From NCBI GenBank assembly GCA_045594885.1, contig JAZNZJ010000053.1:1-17930 (forward strand): a DNA stretch of 17,930 nucleotides, read 5' to 3'. This DNA is from Fimenecus sp045594885. GTDB taxonomy: Bacteria; Bacillota; Clostridia; Oscillospirales; Acutalibacteraceae. Under the pieces are notes generated by a model that did not search any database, was not told the origin of the DNA, and saw only the letters and a program-made list of their open reading frames with translations. Both the position numbers and the translations under genes were made by a program. Positions within the stretch are counted from its first letter, which is position 1. Each line of letters begins with the position of its first letter. Positions 1 through 7,290 of this stretch are shown one piece after another.

Positions 1-577
1 GTACTTTCATACCGTTCCAATCATAAGGACGAGTATATTGAGGATATTCAAGAAGCCCGTTATAATGGCTCTCTAATTCTTTTGCCTCATCATTGGGCAA
101 AACGCCCTCTAACATTCTTGAAATTGAATCTGCGAGTACCAGTGCTGGTAATTCGCCACCTGTGAGCACATAATCGCCTATTGAAATCTGCTCATCAACC
201 AACGAATCAATAACCCTTTGGTCAACACCCTCATAATGACCGCAAAGAATTGTGATTTCAGGCATTTTTGCCAAAGCCTTTACTTTACTTTGGGTAAGGA
301 CTTCACCACAGGGTGACATATAAATCAAGTAATTTTTATTACCACTTTTCTCACAAATTGCCTTATAGCAATCTGCAATAGGTTGAGTCTGCATAAGCAT
401 ACCCATTCCGCCACCATAGGGTGCATCGTCAACTCGACGGTGCTTGTCCAATGTGTAATCTCTTATATTTATGCAATTTATTTCCACATACCCCTTTTCC
501 CTTGCTCTGCCGATAATACTTTCAGAAAGTACTGCTTCGCACATTTCAGGGAAAAGTGTCATAATGTTAATTTTCAT
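1..577 (-). CDS. trmD: tRNA (guanine-N1-)-methyltransferase TrmD, partial (3' end off window)
   Basis: TrmD uses SAM to methylate N1 of G37 in tRNAs that read CNN and some other codons, which prevents +1 frameshifting. The reading frame is open from 577 to the left edge (192 codons) and its C-terminal part is missing. It begins MKINIMTLFPEM, the usual TrmD start. It carries the DDAPYGGGMGM segment and the trefoil-knot signatures SPCGE, CGHYEGVDQRV and ISIGDYVLTGGELPA, and it ends in frame inside QYTRPYDWNGMKV, all typical of the family. A second ATG lies directly upstream at 578-580, so MMKIN is possible. The Shine-Dalgarno AAAGGA lies inside the last codons of rimM, and the two genes overlap by 11 bases, which suggests translational coupling. 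In relatives rplS usually follows; that would be beyond the edge. Confidence 0.97.
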   Translation of the reverse strand, partial: MKINIMTLFPEMCEAVLSESIIGRAREKGYVEINCINIRDYTLDKHRRVDDAPYGGGMGMLMQTQPIADCYKAICEKSGNKNYLIYMSPCGEVLTQSKVKALAKMPEITILCGHYEGVDQRVIDSLVDEQISIGDYVLTGGELPALVLADSISRMLEGVLPNDEAKELESHYNGLLEYPQYTRPYDWNGMKV

Positions 578-1085
578 CATCAAAAAGTCCTTTTATAGGA
601 TTTATTTTTACAACACCTGCTTCAACATCAACTGAAACAATCACTTGTTTTATTGCGGGGATAAGCACTTCACTACCCTTGGGAGTTTTTATATGCCACA
701 CATCATTAGCACCTGTTTCGCTCACGTCTGTGATTGTGCCGAGAGTTTCGCCGTTATTATCATCAATAACGGTACAATCAAAAAGCTCTTGAATAAACCA
801 AGTGCCTTTAGGTAATTTTGCATCACTTCGTTTCATATAAAGCACGGTATTTTTAAGTGCACGTGCCTTATCAATATCATCAATACCATCTAATAAGAGT
901 ATTGCCACATTGCCGTGAGGACGTGCAGAAATAACTTTTATGCTTTTTTCACCCTTGTTATCAAAATACAAGGTTTTAAACTTTTTTACAAAATCAGGTG
1001 TATCGCACCAAGGATTAAAACGCACTTCGCCTTTAATACCGTGAGTAGATACAATTTGTCCTAATTCAAGATAGTCTTTAATCAT
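567..1085 (-). CDS. rimM: 16S rRNA processing protein RimM
   Basis: RimM is a ribosome maturation factor that binds S19 and helps mature the 30S head. The 172-residue length is normal. The N-terminal RimM domain begins with LGQIVSTHGIKGEV (residues 8-21). The C-terminal PRC-barrel half contains TGANDVWHIKT near residue 125 and LIPAIKQVI near 141. The start ATG at 1083-1085 has the Shine-Dalgarno GAGGTG five bases upstream (1091-1096). That ribosome site lies at the end of a GC-rich palindromic element (1091-1137). A terminator hairpin stands upstream, between this gene and khpA, and I see no separate promoter, so expression probably depends on read-through from ffh-rpsP-khpA. The 3' end overlaps trmD. 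Confidence 0.97.
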   Translation of the reverse strand: MIKDYLELGQIVSTHGIKGEVRFNPWCDTPDFVKKFKTLYFDNKGEKSIKVISARPHGNVAILLLDGIDDIDKARALKNTVLYMKRSDAKLPKGTWFIQELFDCTVIDDNNGETLGTITDVSETGANDVWHIKTPKGSEVLIPAIKQVIVSVDVEAGVVKINPIKGLFDDEN

Positions 1086-1090
1086 AAAAA

Positions 1091-1137
1091 CACCTCATCC
1101 ACCACTTCGTGGTCCCCCTTCCCCTCAAGGGGAAGGC
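1091..1137 (-). repeat. REP-like GC-rich double palindrome upstream of rimM
   Basis: Two hairpins lie side by side. One has the 8-bp arms CCTTCCCC/GGGGAAGG (1117-1124 and 1129-1136) with a 4-base loop. The other has ACCAC/GTGGT (1101-1105 and 1109-1113) with a 3-base loop. On the minus strand they are followed by GGATGAGGTG. The block is GC-rich in an AT-rich setting. Its layout (long hairpin, short hairpin, then GGATGAGGTG) resembles dispersed intergenic repeats I recall from gut Clostridia genomes, but I could not check copy number. It carries the Shine-Dalgarno of rimM. Confidence 0.6.
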
Positions 1138-1150
1138 AATTACAAGTTAC

Positions 1151-1182
1151 AAAAAGGCAGACAAAATAAACCTGTCTGCCTT
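1151..1182 (-). terminator. Rho-independent terminator after khpA
   Basis: On the minus strand AAGGCAGAC and GTCTGCCTT form a perfect 9-bp stem with an 11-base loop, and the run TTTTT follows (1155 down to 1151). It starts about 10 bases after the khpA stop. It would end or attenuate the ylxM-ffh-rpsP-khpA transcript before rimM-trmD. Confidence 0.85.
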
Positions 1183-1192
1183 AATTGTAATT

Positions 1193-1426
1193 TTAGTCAA
1201 TATCGACCTGGACTTTTTCACCTGTACGTGTTGCACCGGCTTTAACAACTGTTCTGATAGCCTTTGCAATTCTGCCCTGTTTACCGATAACTCTGCCCAT
1301 ATCATCTTCAGCAACGTGAAGGTGATACACAACAACACCACGGTCGTCAGCTTCATCAACAGTTACAGTTACAGCATCAGGATTTTCAACAAGTCCCTTC
1401 ACTATTGTAATAAGAAGTTCCTGCAT
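1193..1426 (-). CDS. khpA: KH-domain RNA-binding protein KhpA
   Basis: This is a small single-KH-domain RNA chaperone (formerly YlqC). In other Firmicutes it pairs with KhpB/Jag and affects cell length and sRNA biology. The 77-residue protein contains the KH GxxG loop in MGRVIGKQGRIAKAIRTVV, after the beta strands TVTVDEAD and VVVYHLHVAED. I chose the ATG at 1424-1426 because AAAGG lies nine bases upstream; an in-frame TTG two codons earlier (1430-1432) is only three bases from that Shine-Dalgarno. It lies 15 bases after rpsP and is followed by a terminator. Its place between rpsP and rimM is the classic Firmicutes order. Confidence 0.95.
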   Translation of the reverse strand: MQELLITIVKGLVENPDAVTVTVDEADDRGVVVYHLHVAEDDMGRVIGKQGRIAKAIRTVVKAGATRTGEKVQVDID

Positions 1427-1441
1427 TTTCAAAAACCTTTC

Positions 1442-1687
1442 TTATTTAATAACGCCGCTCTTTTTAAGAATAACCTTAACTGTGTCAGTTGGCTGAGCAC
1501 CGTTCTTGAGCCACTGTTCTGCTTTTTCAGCATCAATCTTAATTTCAGCAGGTTCTTTCATTGGGTTGTAATAACCAATTTCTTCGATAAATCTGCCGTC
1601 ACGTGGATAACGTGAATCTGCTACTACTACTCTGTAGAAAGGAGCTCTTTTTGCACCCATTCTGCGAAGTCTCATTTTTACTGCCAT
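1442..1687 (-). CDS. rpsP: 30S ribosomal protein S16
   Basis: S16 is a 30S subunit protein needed for 16S rRNA folding in the body of the subunit. The 81 residues begin MAVKMRLRRMGAKRAPFYR and continue VVVADSRYPRDGRFIEEIGYYNP, the family signature. The start is set by GGAGG lying eight bases upstream of the ATG at 1685-1687. The in-frame ATG five codons earlier overlaps that Shine-Dalgarno and is not usable. The 58-base leader between ffh and rpsP is AT-rich with a small imperfect hairpin (AACAC/GTGTT) and no obvious promoter, so rpsP is probably co-transcribed with ffh. Confidence 0.98.
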   Translation of the reverse strand: MAVKMRLRRMGAKRAPFYRVVVADSRYPRDGRFIEEIGYYNPMKEPAEIKIDAEKAEQWLKNGAQPTDTVKVILKKSGVIK

Positions 1688-1745
1688 GTTTGTTTCCTCC
1701 AAATATATAAAAATTTATTTTATAAACACCTTTGTGTTATATACA

Positions 1746-3116
1746 TTACATTGGGAAGCCTCCAAAGCCACCCATACCGCCGTTCATTCCGCCACCGAAG
1801 CCCATTCGCTTCATTTTGCGTTTCATACTGCCGGAATTCATCTGCTTGAACATTTTCTGCATTTGACGATACTGATTGAGAAGTCGGTTGACGTCTTCAA
1901 CCTGCATTCCGCAACCTGCTGCAATTCTGCGTTTGCGGGAAGGATTGATAATGTCAGGATTTCGGCGTTCTTTGATTGTCATTGAAAGAATAATTGCTTT
2001 CATTCTATCAAGCTGACGTTCATCAATATCGACATCCTTGACCTTTTTGTTAACACCGGGAAGCATTGAAAGAATATCTTTCATACTGCCCATTTTGTTA
2101 ATCTGCTCAAACTGGTCAAGCAAATCTTCAAGGTCAAATTTGTTTTTACGAAGTTTTTCTTCAAGCTTTGCAGCCTTTTTCTCGTCAAGAGCAATTTCGG
2201 CTTTTTCAATAAGTGAAAGCACGTCACCCATTCCGAGAATTCTGGAAGCCATACGGTCAGGGTAGAAATAATCAAGTTCATCAAGCTTTTCACCCATACC
2301 GACAAATTTAATTGGCTTACCTGTAACCGCTCTTGCTGAAAGAGCCGCACCGCCTCGTGTGTCACCATCCATTTTAGTGAGAACAAGACCGTCAATTCCC
2401 AACTCGTCATTAAAGGTACTTGCTACCGTAACTGCATCCTGACCGAGCATTGCGTCAATTACAAGCAAAATTTCGTGGGGACGAACTTCACTTTTGATAT
2501 TTTTAAGTTCGTTCATAAGTTCGGTATCAATATGCAAACGACCTGCGGTATCAATAAACACATAATCATAGCCCTTGTCTTTTGCAAGTTTTATTGCCTC
2601 TTTTGCAATTGTAACAGGATTTGTCTGACCCATTTCAAAAACGGGAACTCCAACCTGCTCACCCACAACCTGCAACTGCTTAATAGCAGCGGGACGATAA
2701 ATGTCACAAGCAACGAGCAATGGTCTGTGATTTTCTGATTTAAGCTTTCGTGCAATTTTTGCACAGTGAGTTGTTTTACCTGAACCCTGAAGACCACACA
2801 TCATAATAACCGTTGGCGGATGACTTGCATAGGCAAGTCTTGTCTGTGTGCCACCCATAAGCTCGGTAAGCTCTTCATTAACAATTTTAATAACCATTTG
2901 CGCAGGTGTAAGACTTTCCATAACCTGTGCACCGATTGCTCTTTCAGTTACCTTGGCGGTAAAATCTTTTGCAACCTTATAGTTTACGTCAGCCTCTAAA
3001 AGTGCAAGACGAACTTCTCGCATTGCCTCTTTGACGTCTTTTTCATTAAGACTACCCTTGCTTTTTAATCGTGCAAAAGCGGATTCAAGTCTGTCGGATA
3101 AACCTTCAAATGCCAT
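1746..3116 (-). CDS. ffh: Signal recognition particle protein Ffh (SRP54)
   Basis: Ffh is the GTPase of the signal recognition particle. It binds 4.5S/6S RNA and signal peptides of nascent membrane proteins and docks with FtsY. Its 456 residues comprise an N-terminal helical domain (1-95), a G domain with P-loop GLQGSGKTT (108-116), DTAGR (189-193) and TKMD (247-250), and a methionine-rich M domain (about 300-456). The M domain holds the RNA-binding RKRRIAAGCG segment and ends in a Gly/Met-rich tail. The Shine-Dalgarno AGGAGG lies four bases before the ATG. It follows ylxM by eight bases, the conserved ylxM-ffh pair. ftsY is not adjacent here. Confidence 0.98.
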   Translation of the reverse strand: MAFEGLSDRLESAFARLKSKGSLNEKDVKEAMREVRLALLEADVNYKVAKDFTAKVTERAIGAQVMESLTPAQMVIKIVNEELTELMGGTQTRLAYASHPPTVIMMCGLQGSGKTTHCAKIARKLKSENHRPLLVACDIYRPAAIKQLQVVGEQVGVPVFEMGQTNPVTIAKEAIKLAKDKGYDYVFIDTAGRLHIDTELMNELKNIKSEVRPHEILLVIDAMLGQDAVTVASTFNDELGIDGLVLTKMDGDTRGGAALSARAVTGKPIKFVGMGEKLDELDYFYPDRMASRILGMGDVLSLIEKAEIALDEKKAAKLEEKLRKNKFDLEDLLDQFEQINKMGSMKDILSMLPGVNKKVKDVDIDERQLDRMKAIILSMTIKERRNPDIINPSRKRRIAAGCGMQVEDVNRLLNQYRQMQKMFKQMNSGSMKRKMKRMGFGGGMNGGMGGFGGFPM

Positions 3117-3124
3117 AAACCCTC

Positions 3125-3487
3125 CTATTCTGCTAAGGAAAGTGCAATTGACTTTATCTTAACTGTTTTGTCATTAATTTCACGGGAAAGACCGTGGGAC
3201 AAATTGTACTCATTGATTTCTTCAGCACATTTCACAATCTCTTCAACACTTTTTTGTAAAACAGAAGTTTTTTCAAAAAACTTAAGTTTTGACTCCATAT
3301 CAAAAAGAACTGCCTCTGCCCTTTTGATTGCATCACGTACACCTTGTCGGGTAATTCCTTCATTTTCGGCTATTTCTGAAAGAGAAAGGTCATCGTTATA
3401 ATAATAATTGAGGTAATCTCTTTGTTTTGTTGTAAGTGTTTCGCCATACAAATCTAAAAGCATTGACACTTCAATATTATTAGCCAC
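3125..3487 (-). CDS. ylxM: YlxM-family SRP-associated helix-turn-helix protein
   Basis: YlxM is a small acidic protein with a sigma-70 region-4-like helix-turn-helix. In streptococci it binds SRP and modulates Ffh GTPase activity. The 120 residues include LYGETLTTKQRDYLNYYYNDDLSLSEIAENEGITRQGVRDAIKRAEAVL (written here in order across roughly residues 11-60), the family HTH, followed by a helical tail. I chose the GTG at 3485-3487 because AAAGGAG lies about eight bases upstream and family members start just before IEVSMLLDLYG. A longer in-frame extension to 3526 would be translated from the terminator-like hairpin and lacks a ribosome site. It is the first gene of the operon driven by the promoter at 3546-3574. 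Confidence 0.93.
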   Translation of the reverse strand: MANNIEVSMLLDLYGETLTTKQRDYLNYYYNDDLSLSEIAENEGITRQGVRDAIKRAEAVLFDMESKLKFFEKTSVLQKSVEEIVKCAEEINEYNLSHGLSREINDKTVKIKSIALSLAE

Positions 3488-3503
3488 AAATGACACTCCT
3501 TTC

Positions 3504-3542
3504 AAAAAAATAGACCTGTAAAGCATTTAAACTTTACAGGTC
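3504..3542 (-). terminator. 11-bp hairpin plus T-run: lipoprotein terminator and 5' end of the ylxM transcript
   Basis: On the minus strand GACCTGTAAAG and CTTTACAGGTC form a perfect 11-bp stem with an 8-base loop, followed by TATTTTTTT. This has all the parts of a Rho-independent terminator for the lipoprotein gene that ends at 3591. It also sits immediately downstream of the -10 box of the ylxM promoter, so the predicted +1 (about 3540-3542) falls at the base of the stem. Confidence 0.8.
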
Positions 3543-3545
3543 GGT

Positions 3546-3574
3546 ATTATACTAAATAATATTTAATTTGTCAA
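3546..3574 (-). promoter_or_regulatory. Consensus sigma-A promoter for ylxM-ffh operon
   Basis: On the minus strand there is TTGACA (3574-3569), exactly 17 bases, then TATAAT (3551-3546), a perfect match to the housekeeping consensus. It lies between the lipoprotein stop and ylxM. A strong promoter fits a transcript carrying ffh and rpsP. Confidence 0.85.
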
Positions 3575-3590
3575 TAATTTTTTTGAAAAA

Positions 3591-4091
3591 TTACGGAATT
3601 TCTACAATATCATCCCAAGCGATGCTACCACCCTTGTTGCCATCGTTACCGATTTCAACACCTGAAGGGGCACTTGTCTGTTCATCAGTTGGCTTTTCTT
3701 CAGTTTTATCAGTTGTTGATGTAGTATCATCTACCTTTGATGAAGGCTCTTCTTTTTCGTTTGAAGATGTGCTTTCATCTTTCTTGGTGGTAGTTGTTGT
3801 GCTACTATCTTTTTCATTTTTATTTTCTGACTTTTTGGTTGTTGTTTCTGTTATAAGGTCTTCAATGTTGTCATAAAAACCATCAACGTCAGTTGTTACA
3901 GGAATTTTATCACCATCAACATTAGTTACAAAGTTTTCACCATCTTCATCTTCATAAACATCAATAACATCACCATTTGCAAGAGTTACTGTATGGTCAA
4001 CCTTGTAATCGTCTTCTCTATCTTTACAAGCGGCAAATGTAACAACAATTGCAAGTAACAAAACTGCTACCAAAATTATTTTTTTATTCAT
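3591..4091 (-). CDS. Predicted lipoprotein of unknown function, Ser/Thr/Glu/Lys-rich
   Basis: I do not recognise this 166-residue protein. Residues 1-21 form a lipoprotein signal peptide (MNKK, then a hydrophobic stretch) ending in the lipobox FAAC with the lipidated Cys at 22. A small region follows (about 23-78, DYKVDHTVTLANGDVIDVYEDEDGENFVTNVDGDKIPV, given across that range) that looks like beta strands. A long low-complexity stretch (about 80-140) rich in Thr, Ser, Glu, Lys and Asp comes next, then a short tail ending DDIVEIP. The disordered part may be a wall-spanning linker. The Shine-Dalgarno AAGGGG is eight bases from the ATG. The gene has its own predicted promoter (4122-4150) and terminator (3504-3542), so it is probably monocistronic. 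Its substrate or partner is unknown. Confidence 0.85.
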   Translation of the reverse strand: MNKKIILVAVLLLAIVVTFAACKDREDDYKVDHTVTLANGDVIDVYEDEDGENFVTNVDGDKIPVTTDVDGFYDNIEDLITETTTKKSENKNEKDSSTTTTTKKDESTSSNEKEEPSSKVDDTTSTTDKTEEKPTDEQTSAPSGVEIGNDGNKGGSIAWDDIVEIP

Positions 4092-4121
4092 ATGTATTTC
4101 CCCTTTTCTTTGTTTGATTTT

Positions 4122-4150
4122 ATATTAACATATGTTTGAAATTTTTTCAA
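4122..4150 (-). promoter_or_regulatory. Predicted sigma-A promoter of the lipoprotein gene, with palindrome over the -35
   Basis: On the minus strand there is TTGAAA (4150-4145), 17 bases, then TAATAT (4127-4122). The -35 is the first half of a perfect inverted repeat TTGAAA-AAA-TTTCAA (4136-4150), which could be an operator. It lies just after the mutS2 stop. Confidence 0.5.
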
Positions 4151-4158
4151 GTGGAATA

Positions 4159-6546
4159 TTATTTCAATTCCGCAATAGTTACGCCTTCTTCACCCTCGCC
4201 GAAAGTACCAACACGGAAAGTACGTATATTGGGATGCTTTCGCAGGTGAATATGAATGCCTTTTCGCAGAGCACCGGTTCCCTTACCGTGAATAATTGTA
4301 ATTTCATTGAGCCCTGTACGAAGAACACTATCAATAAATTTGTCTAAATCAAGAATTGCCTCTTCAACGGTTGTTCCACGCAAGTCAATGCTTGAATTTG
4401 ATGATGCAGTGGCTTTTGATGAACCTGTATGAACCGTTCGTGAGCCGTAATTTGTTTTCTTAGGTTGTTTTTTACTGCCAATAAGACGTAAATCAGAAAT
4501 GTCGGATTTCATTTTAATCATACCCGACTGCACCTGAACGGTGTTTTTCTTTTCGTCAATTGAAATAACCTCTGCCTCACTGCCGAGAGTTTTAACAAAC
4601 ACCCTGTCACCGATTTTCAAGGCACGTGGAAGAATATATTCGCCCTCATCCTCTTGCAATCCATTTGCAATTTCATCCATTTTATCGAGTTGTCTTCCCA
4701 TTGCTGCCTTTGCTTTACGGGCAATTTCCTGATGATTTTTCTGCTTTGCAAGTTCTTTTTTTAATTGCTCAATTTCAAGTAAAAGCGAATTGCCTGCACG
4801 ACGGGCATTTTCGACAATACGCTCTGCCTCTTGCTTTGCTCTTGCAATTTCTTTTTCACTTTTTTCTTTTGCAATCTGCAATGTTTTTTCCGCATTTTCT
4901 TTTTGATGAAGTATTGCCTGTTTTTCATCTTCAAGATGTTGACGGTCGTCTTCAAGGGCTTTGCGTGCAGTTTCCAATGTATCAACCGCATCTTCAAACT
5001 TTGTGTCGGACTCTGAAATTAAAGTTTTTGCGAAGTCGGTTATATCTTCGCTTATTCCCAATCTACCTGCAATTGCAAGTGCATTTGAACGGCCAGGCAT
5101 ACCAATTAAAAGACGATATGTGGGGCGAAGTGTTGCCACATCAAATTCGCAACAGCCATTCTCAACTCTGTTAGTCTTGAGTGCATATTCTTTAAGCTCG
5201 GAATAGTGGGTTGTTGACGCAATTCTCGCACCTTTCTGTCTTAATTTTTCAAGAATTGCAACCGCTAATGCCGCACCTTCAATGGGGTCAGTACCCGCAC
5301 CCAATTCATCAATGAGCACTAAGCTTCTGTCATCGGCGGTTTTCAATATATCAACAATTGTTGTCATATGGGCAGAAAAGGTTGAAAGTGATTGCTCAAT
5401 ACTCTGTTCGTCACCGATATCTGCAAGAACATTATCAAATACTGAAATTCTGCTGTTGTCAGTTACGGGAAGCATAAGTCCGCACTCTGCCATTAAAGTC
5501 AATAAACCAATCGTTTTTATAGAAACAGTTTTACCGCCCGTATTTGCACCCGTAATAACCAAAGAATCAAAATCAATGCCGAGAGAAATATCAACGGGCA
5601 CAACTGTTTTAGGGTCAATTAGCGGATGACGTGCTTTTTTGAGTAAAATCTCACCGTCATTGTTTAAAATTGGGCGACTCGCTTTCATTTTATAAGCAAG
5701 ATGTGCCTTTGCGAAATGCAAATCCAACATTACCGCTGACTCAAAGCTTATTTTAATAGTATCTTGAAACTCCCCTGCCATTTGCGACAATTCCGCAAGA
5801 ATTCTTTCGATTTCGTCCTGCTCACGACTTTCAAGGACTTTGATTTCATTATTTGCCTCAACCACTGCGGCGGGTTCAATGAATACGGTTGCACCGCTAC
5901 CCGATGTATCGTGCACCATACCAGCCACTTCGCCACGATGCTCTGCACGGACCGGCACAACAAATCTACCGTTTCGCTGAGTGATTATTCCGTCACGCAA
6001 CACCTTGGAATAGTGTGACGAATGAATCATCGAGTCCAGTTGTTCACGGATTTTATTTTCGTAATGACGTTTTTTTCGTCTTATTTCTTTGAGTTCGGGT
6101 GATGCATTATCACTGATTTCTGTTTCGGAAAGAATTGCATTGGTAATTCGTTCTTCAAGATATTTATTGGGATAGAGGGAATTGAACAAATCATCAAGTG
6201 CAGTTTCCATACCCGCACATTTTTCGTGCCACACGGTAATGCCACGGATAATCTTTAGAGTTACTGCAATCTTTAAAAGTTCACCCGCTGACAATGAGCC
6301 ACCTGCACTCGCTCTGCTTAATGCGTTATTCACATTTTGAAGTCCGCCAAAAGACGGAGCACCGAATTTGGCAATAAAAACATAGGCCGCCTCGGTTTTA
6401 TCGAGCAACTCTAATACCTCAAAATAATCTGTTTGCGGTTTGATTTCAAGTGCTTGAAGCTTTGCATCGGCACTTGAAGCAGTATCGCTTAACATTTTGA
6501 GAATTTTATCAAGTTCAAGAGAAATGTAATGTTTATTTGTAATCAT
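4159..6546 (-). CDS. mutS2: Endonuclease MutS2
   Basis: MutS2 is a MutS-like ATPase with a C-terminal Smr nuclease domain. In different bacteria it suppresses recombination or rescues collided ribosomes. The 795-residue length is typical. Visible parts are the core/lever helices (about 1-300), ATPase P-loop GANTGGKT (333-340), Walker B LVLIDELG (409-416) and an STTHYSEL switch (444-451). A charged coiled coil follows at about 505-625, then a small KOW/beta region near 640-690 and the Smr domain 720-795 with DLRG (722-725) and the catalytic-type HGKGTGALR (753-761). No MutS mismatch-binding N-domain is present. The ATG is three bases after the recO stop, and its Shine-Dalgarno AAAGG lies inside the recO end. 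It is the last gene of the phoH operon. No clear terminator follows. Confidence 0.97.
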   Translation of the reverse strand: MITNKHYISLELDKILKMLSDTASSADAKLQALEIKPQTDYFEVLELLDKTEAAYVFIAKFGAPSFGGLQNVNNALSRASAGGSLSAGELLKIAVTLKIIRGITVWHEKCAGMETALDDLFNSLYPNKYLEERITNAILSETEISDNASPELKEIRRKKRHYENKIREQLDSMIHSSHYSKVLRDGIITQRNGRFVVPVRAEHRGEVAGMVHDTSGSGATVFIEPAAVVEANNEIKVLESREQDEIERILAELSQMAGEFQDTIKISFESAVMLDLHFAKAHLAYKMKASRPILNNDGEILLKKARHPLIDPKTVVPVDISLGIDFDSLVITGANTGGKTVSIKTIGLLTLMAECGLMLPVTDNSRISVFDNVLADIGDEQSIEQSLSTFSAHMTTIVDILKTADDRSLVLIDELGAGTDPIEGAALAVAILEKLRQKGARIASTTHYSELKEYALKTNRVENGCCEFDVATLRPTYRLLIGMPGRSNALAIAGRLGISEDITDFAKTLISESDTKFEDAVDTLETARKALEDDRQHLEDEKQAILHQKENAEKTLQIAKEKSEKEIARAKQEAERIVENARRAGNSLLLEIEQLKKELAKQKNHQEIARKAKAAMGRQLDKMDEIANGLQEDEGEYILPRALKIGDRVFVKTLGSEAEVISIDEKKNTVQVQSGMIKMKSDISDLRLIGSKKQPKKTNYGSRTVHTGSSKATASSNSSIDLRGTTVEEAILDLDKFIDSVLRTGLNEITIIHGKGTGALRKGIHIHLRKHPNIRTFRVGTFGEGEEGVTIAELK

Positions 6547-6549
6547 TTT

Positions 6550-7290
6550 TTATACCTTTATAGAATTATAAAAATCAAGCGTTTTAAAACTACGTTGTAA
6601 TTTGGATAATAAATATTTTTCTGTTATATATGATAAATCCGGAATTGCGTAGTCCTCTAATTTAAAAGAATAGATTTTTTCAAAATCTGAAAATGCAATA
6701 TGGCGAAGTGCTTTGACAAGCCCAATATCAAGTTGAAACAATGCGGATGACGACATACAGTTTTCACAATAAAGAAGACCGTCTTCAACATCAAAATACA
6801 TTGTGTTTGTTTCGTATTCACCGCAACGGTCACAGGCTATTAAATTGGGCATAAAGCCCCCGATACACATAAGCCTTAATTCTGTAATTGCTTTAATCTG
6901 TTCGTTGGGCATTGTGCCCTTTGCAAGAAAATGCAACGAATTAAGAATCAGTCTTAAATATTCTTCGGCGGGCTCATCCTCTTGCACAAGTGAAATTACA
7001 AGTTCGCCGAAATACTGTGCCAATGAAATTTTATCTAAATCTTCACGAAGTGCGAAAAAGGTTTCTACGGGTTCAGCCTCATCAATTATGTAGCTATCCC
7101 TTGTTTTATAAAGGGATAATTTTGAATAGCAGAACATTCCCGTAGCACTGTTTTTACGGTTTTTTAAAGATTTTGCACCACGGACAAAAGCACGTACAAG
7201 CCCGTTATGGCGGGTAAGCACCGTAACAAGCTTGTCTTTTTCACCTATATTCTGTTCTTTGAGTATCAGACCATCCGTATTCGTCCTCAT
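6550..7290 (-). CDS. recO: DNA repair protein RecO
   Basis: RecO works in the RecFOR pathway: it anneals SSB-coated single strands and helps load RecA at gaps. The 246 residues have the N-terminal OB-fold (MRTNTDGLILKEQNIGEKDK, then LVRAFVRGAKSLKN at about 31-44) and a zinc motif with Cys153-x2-Cys156 and Cys175-x2-Cys178. I chose the ATG at 7288-7290 because GAGG lies nine bases upstream and RecO proteins begin close to this point. An in-frame ATG at 7306-7308 has no ribosome site. Its first 50 bases overlap the yqzL-like gene in another frame. Confidence 0.95.
   Translation of the reverse strand: MRTNTDGLILKEQNIGEKDKLVTVLTRHNGLVRAFVRGAKSLKNRKNSATGMFCYSKLSLYKTRDSYIIDEAEPVETFFALREDLDKISLAQYFGELVISLVQEDEPAEEYLRLILNSLHFLAKGTMPNEQIKAITELRLMCIGGFMPNLIACDRCGEYETNTMYFDVEDGLLYCENCMSSSALFQLDIGLVKALRHIAFSDFEKIYSFKLEDYAIPDLSYITEKYLLSKLQRSFKTLDFYNSIKV

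Noticed and set aside
1109..1615. Plus-strand open frame of 168 codons opposite khpA and rpsP
   Set aside because: It is antisense to two well-identified conserved genes, has no family features and low-complexity Phe/Asn/Cys-rich content typical of a shadow frame.
4626..5174. Plus-strand open frame of 182 codons inside mutS2
   Set aside because: It lies opposite the MutS2 coiled coil; the His/Phe/Leu-rich content mirrors the Lys/Glu/Gln codons on the other strand. No ribosome site stands out.
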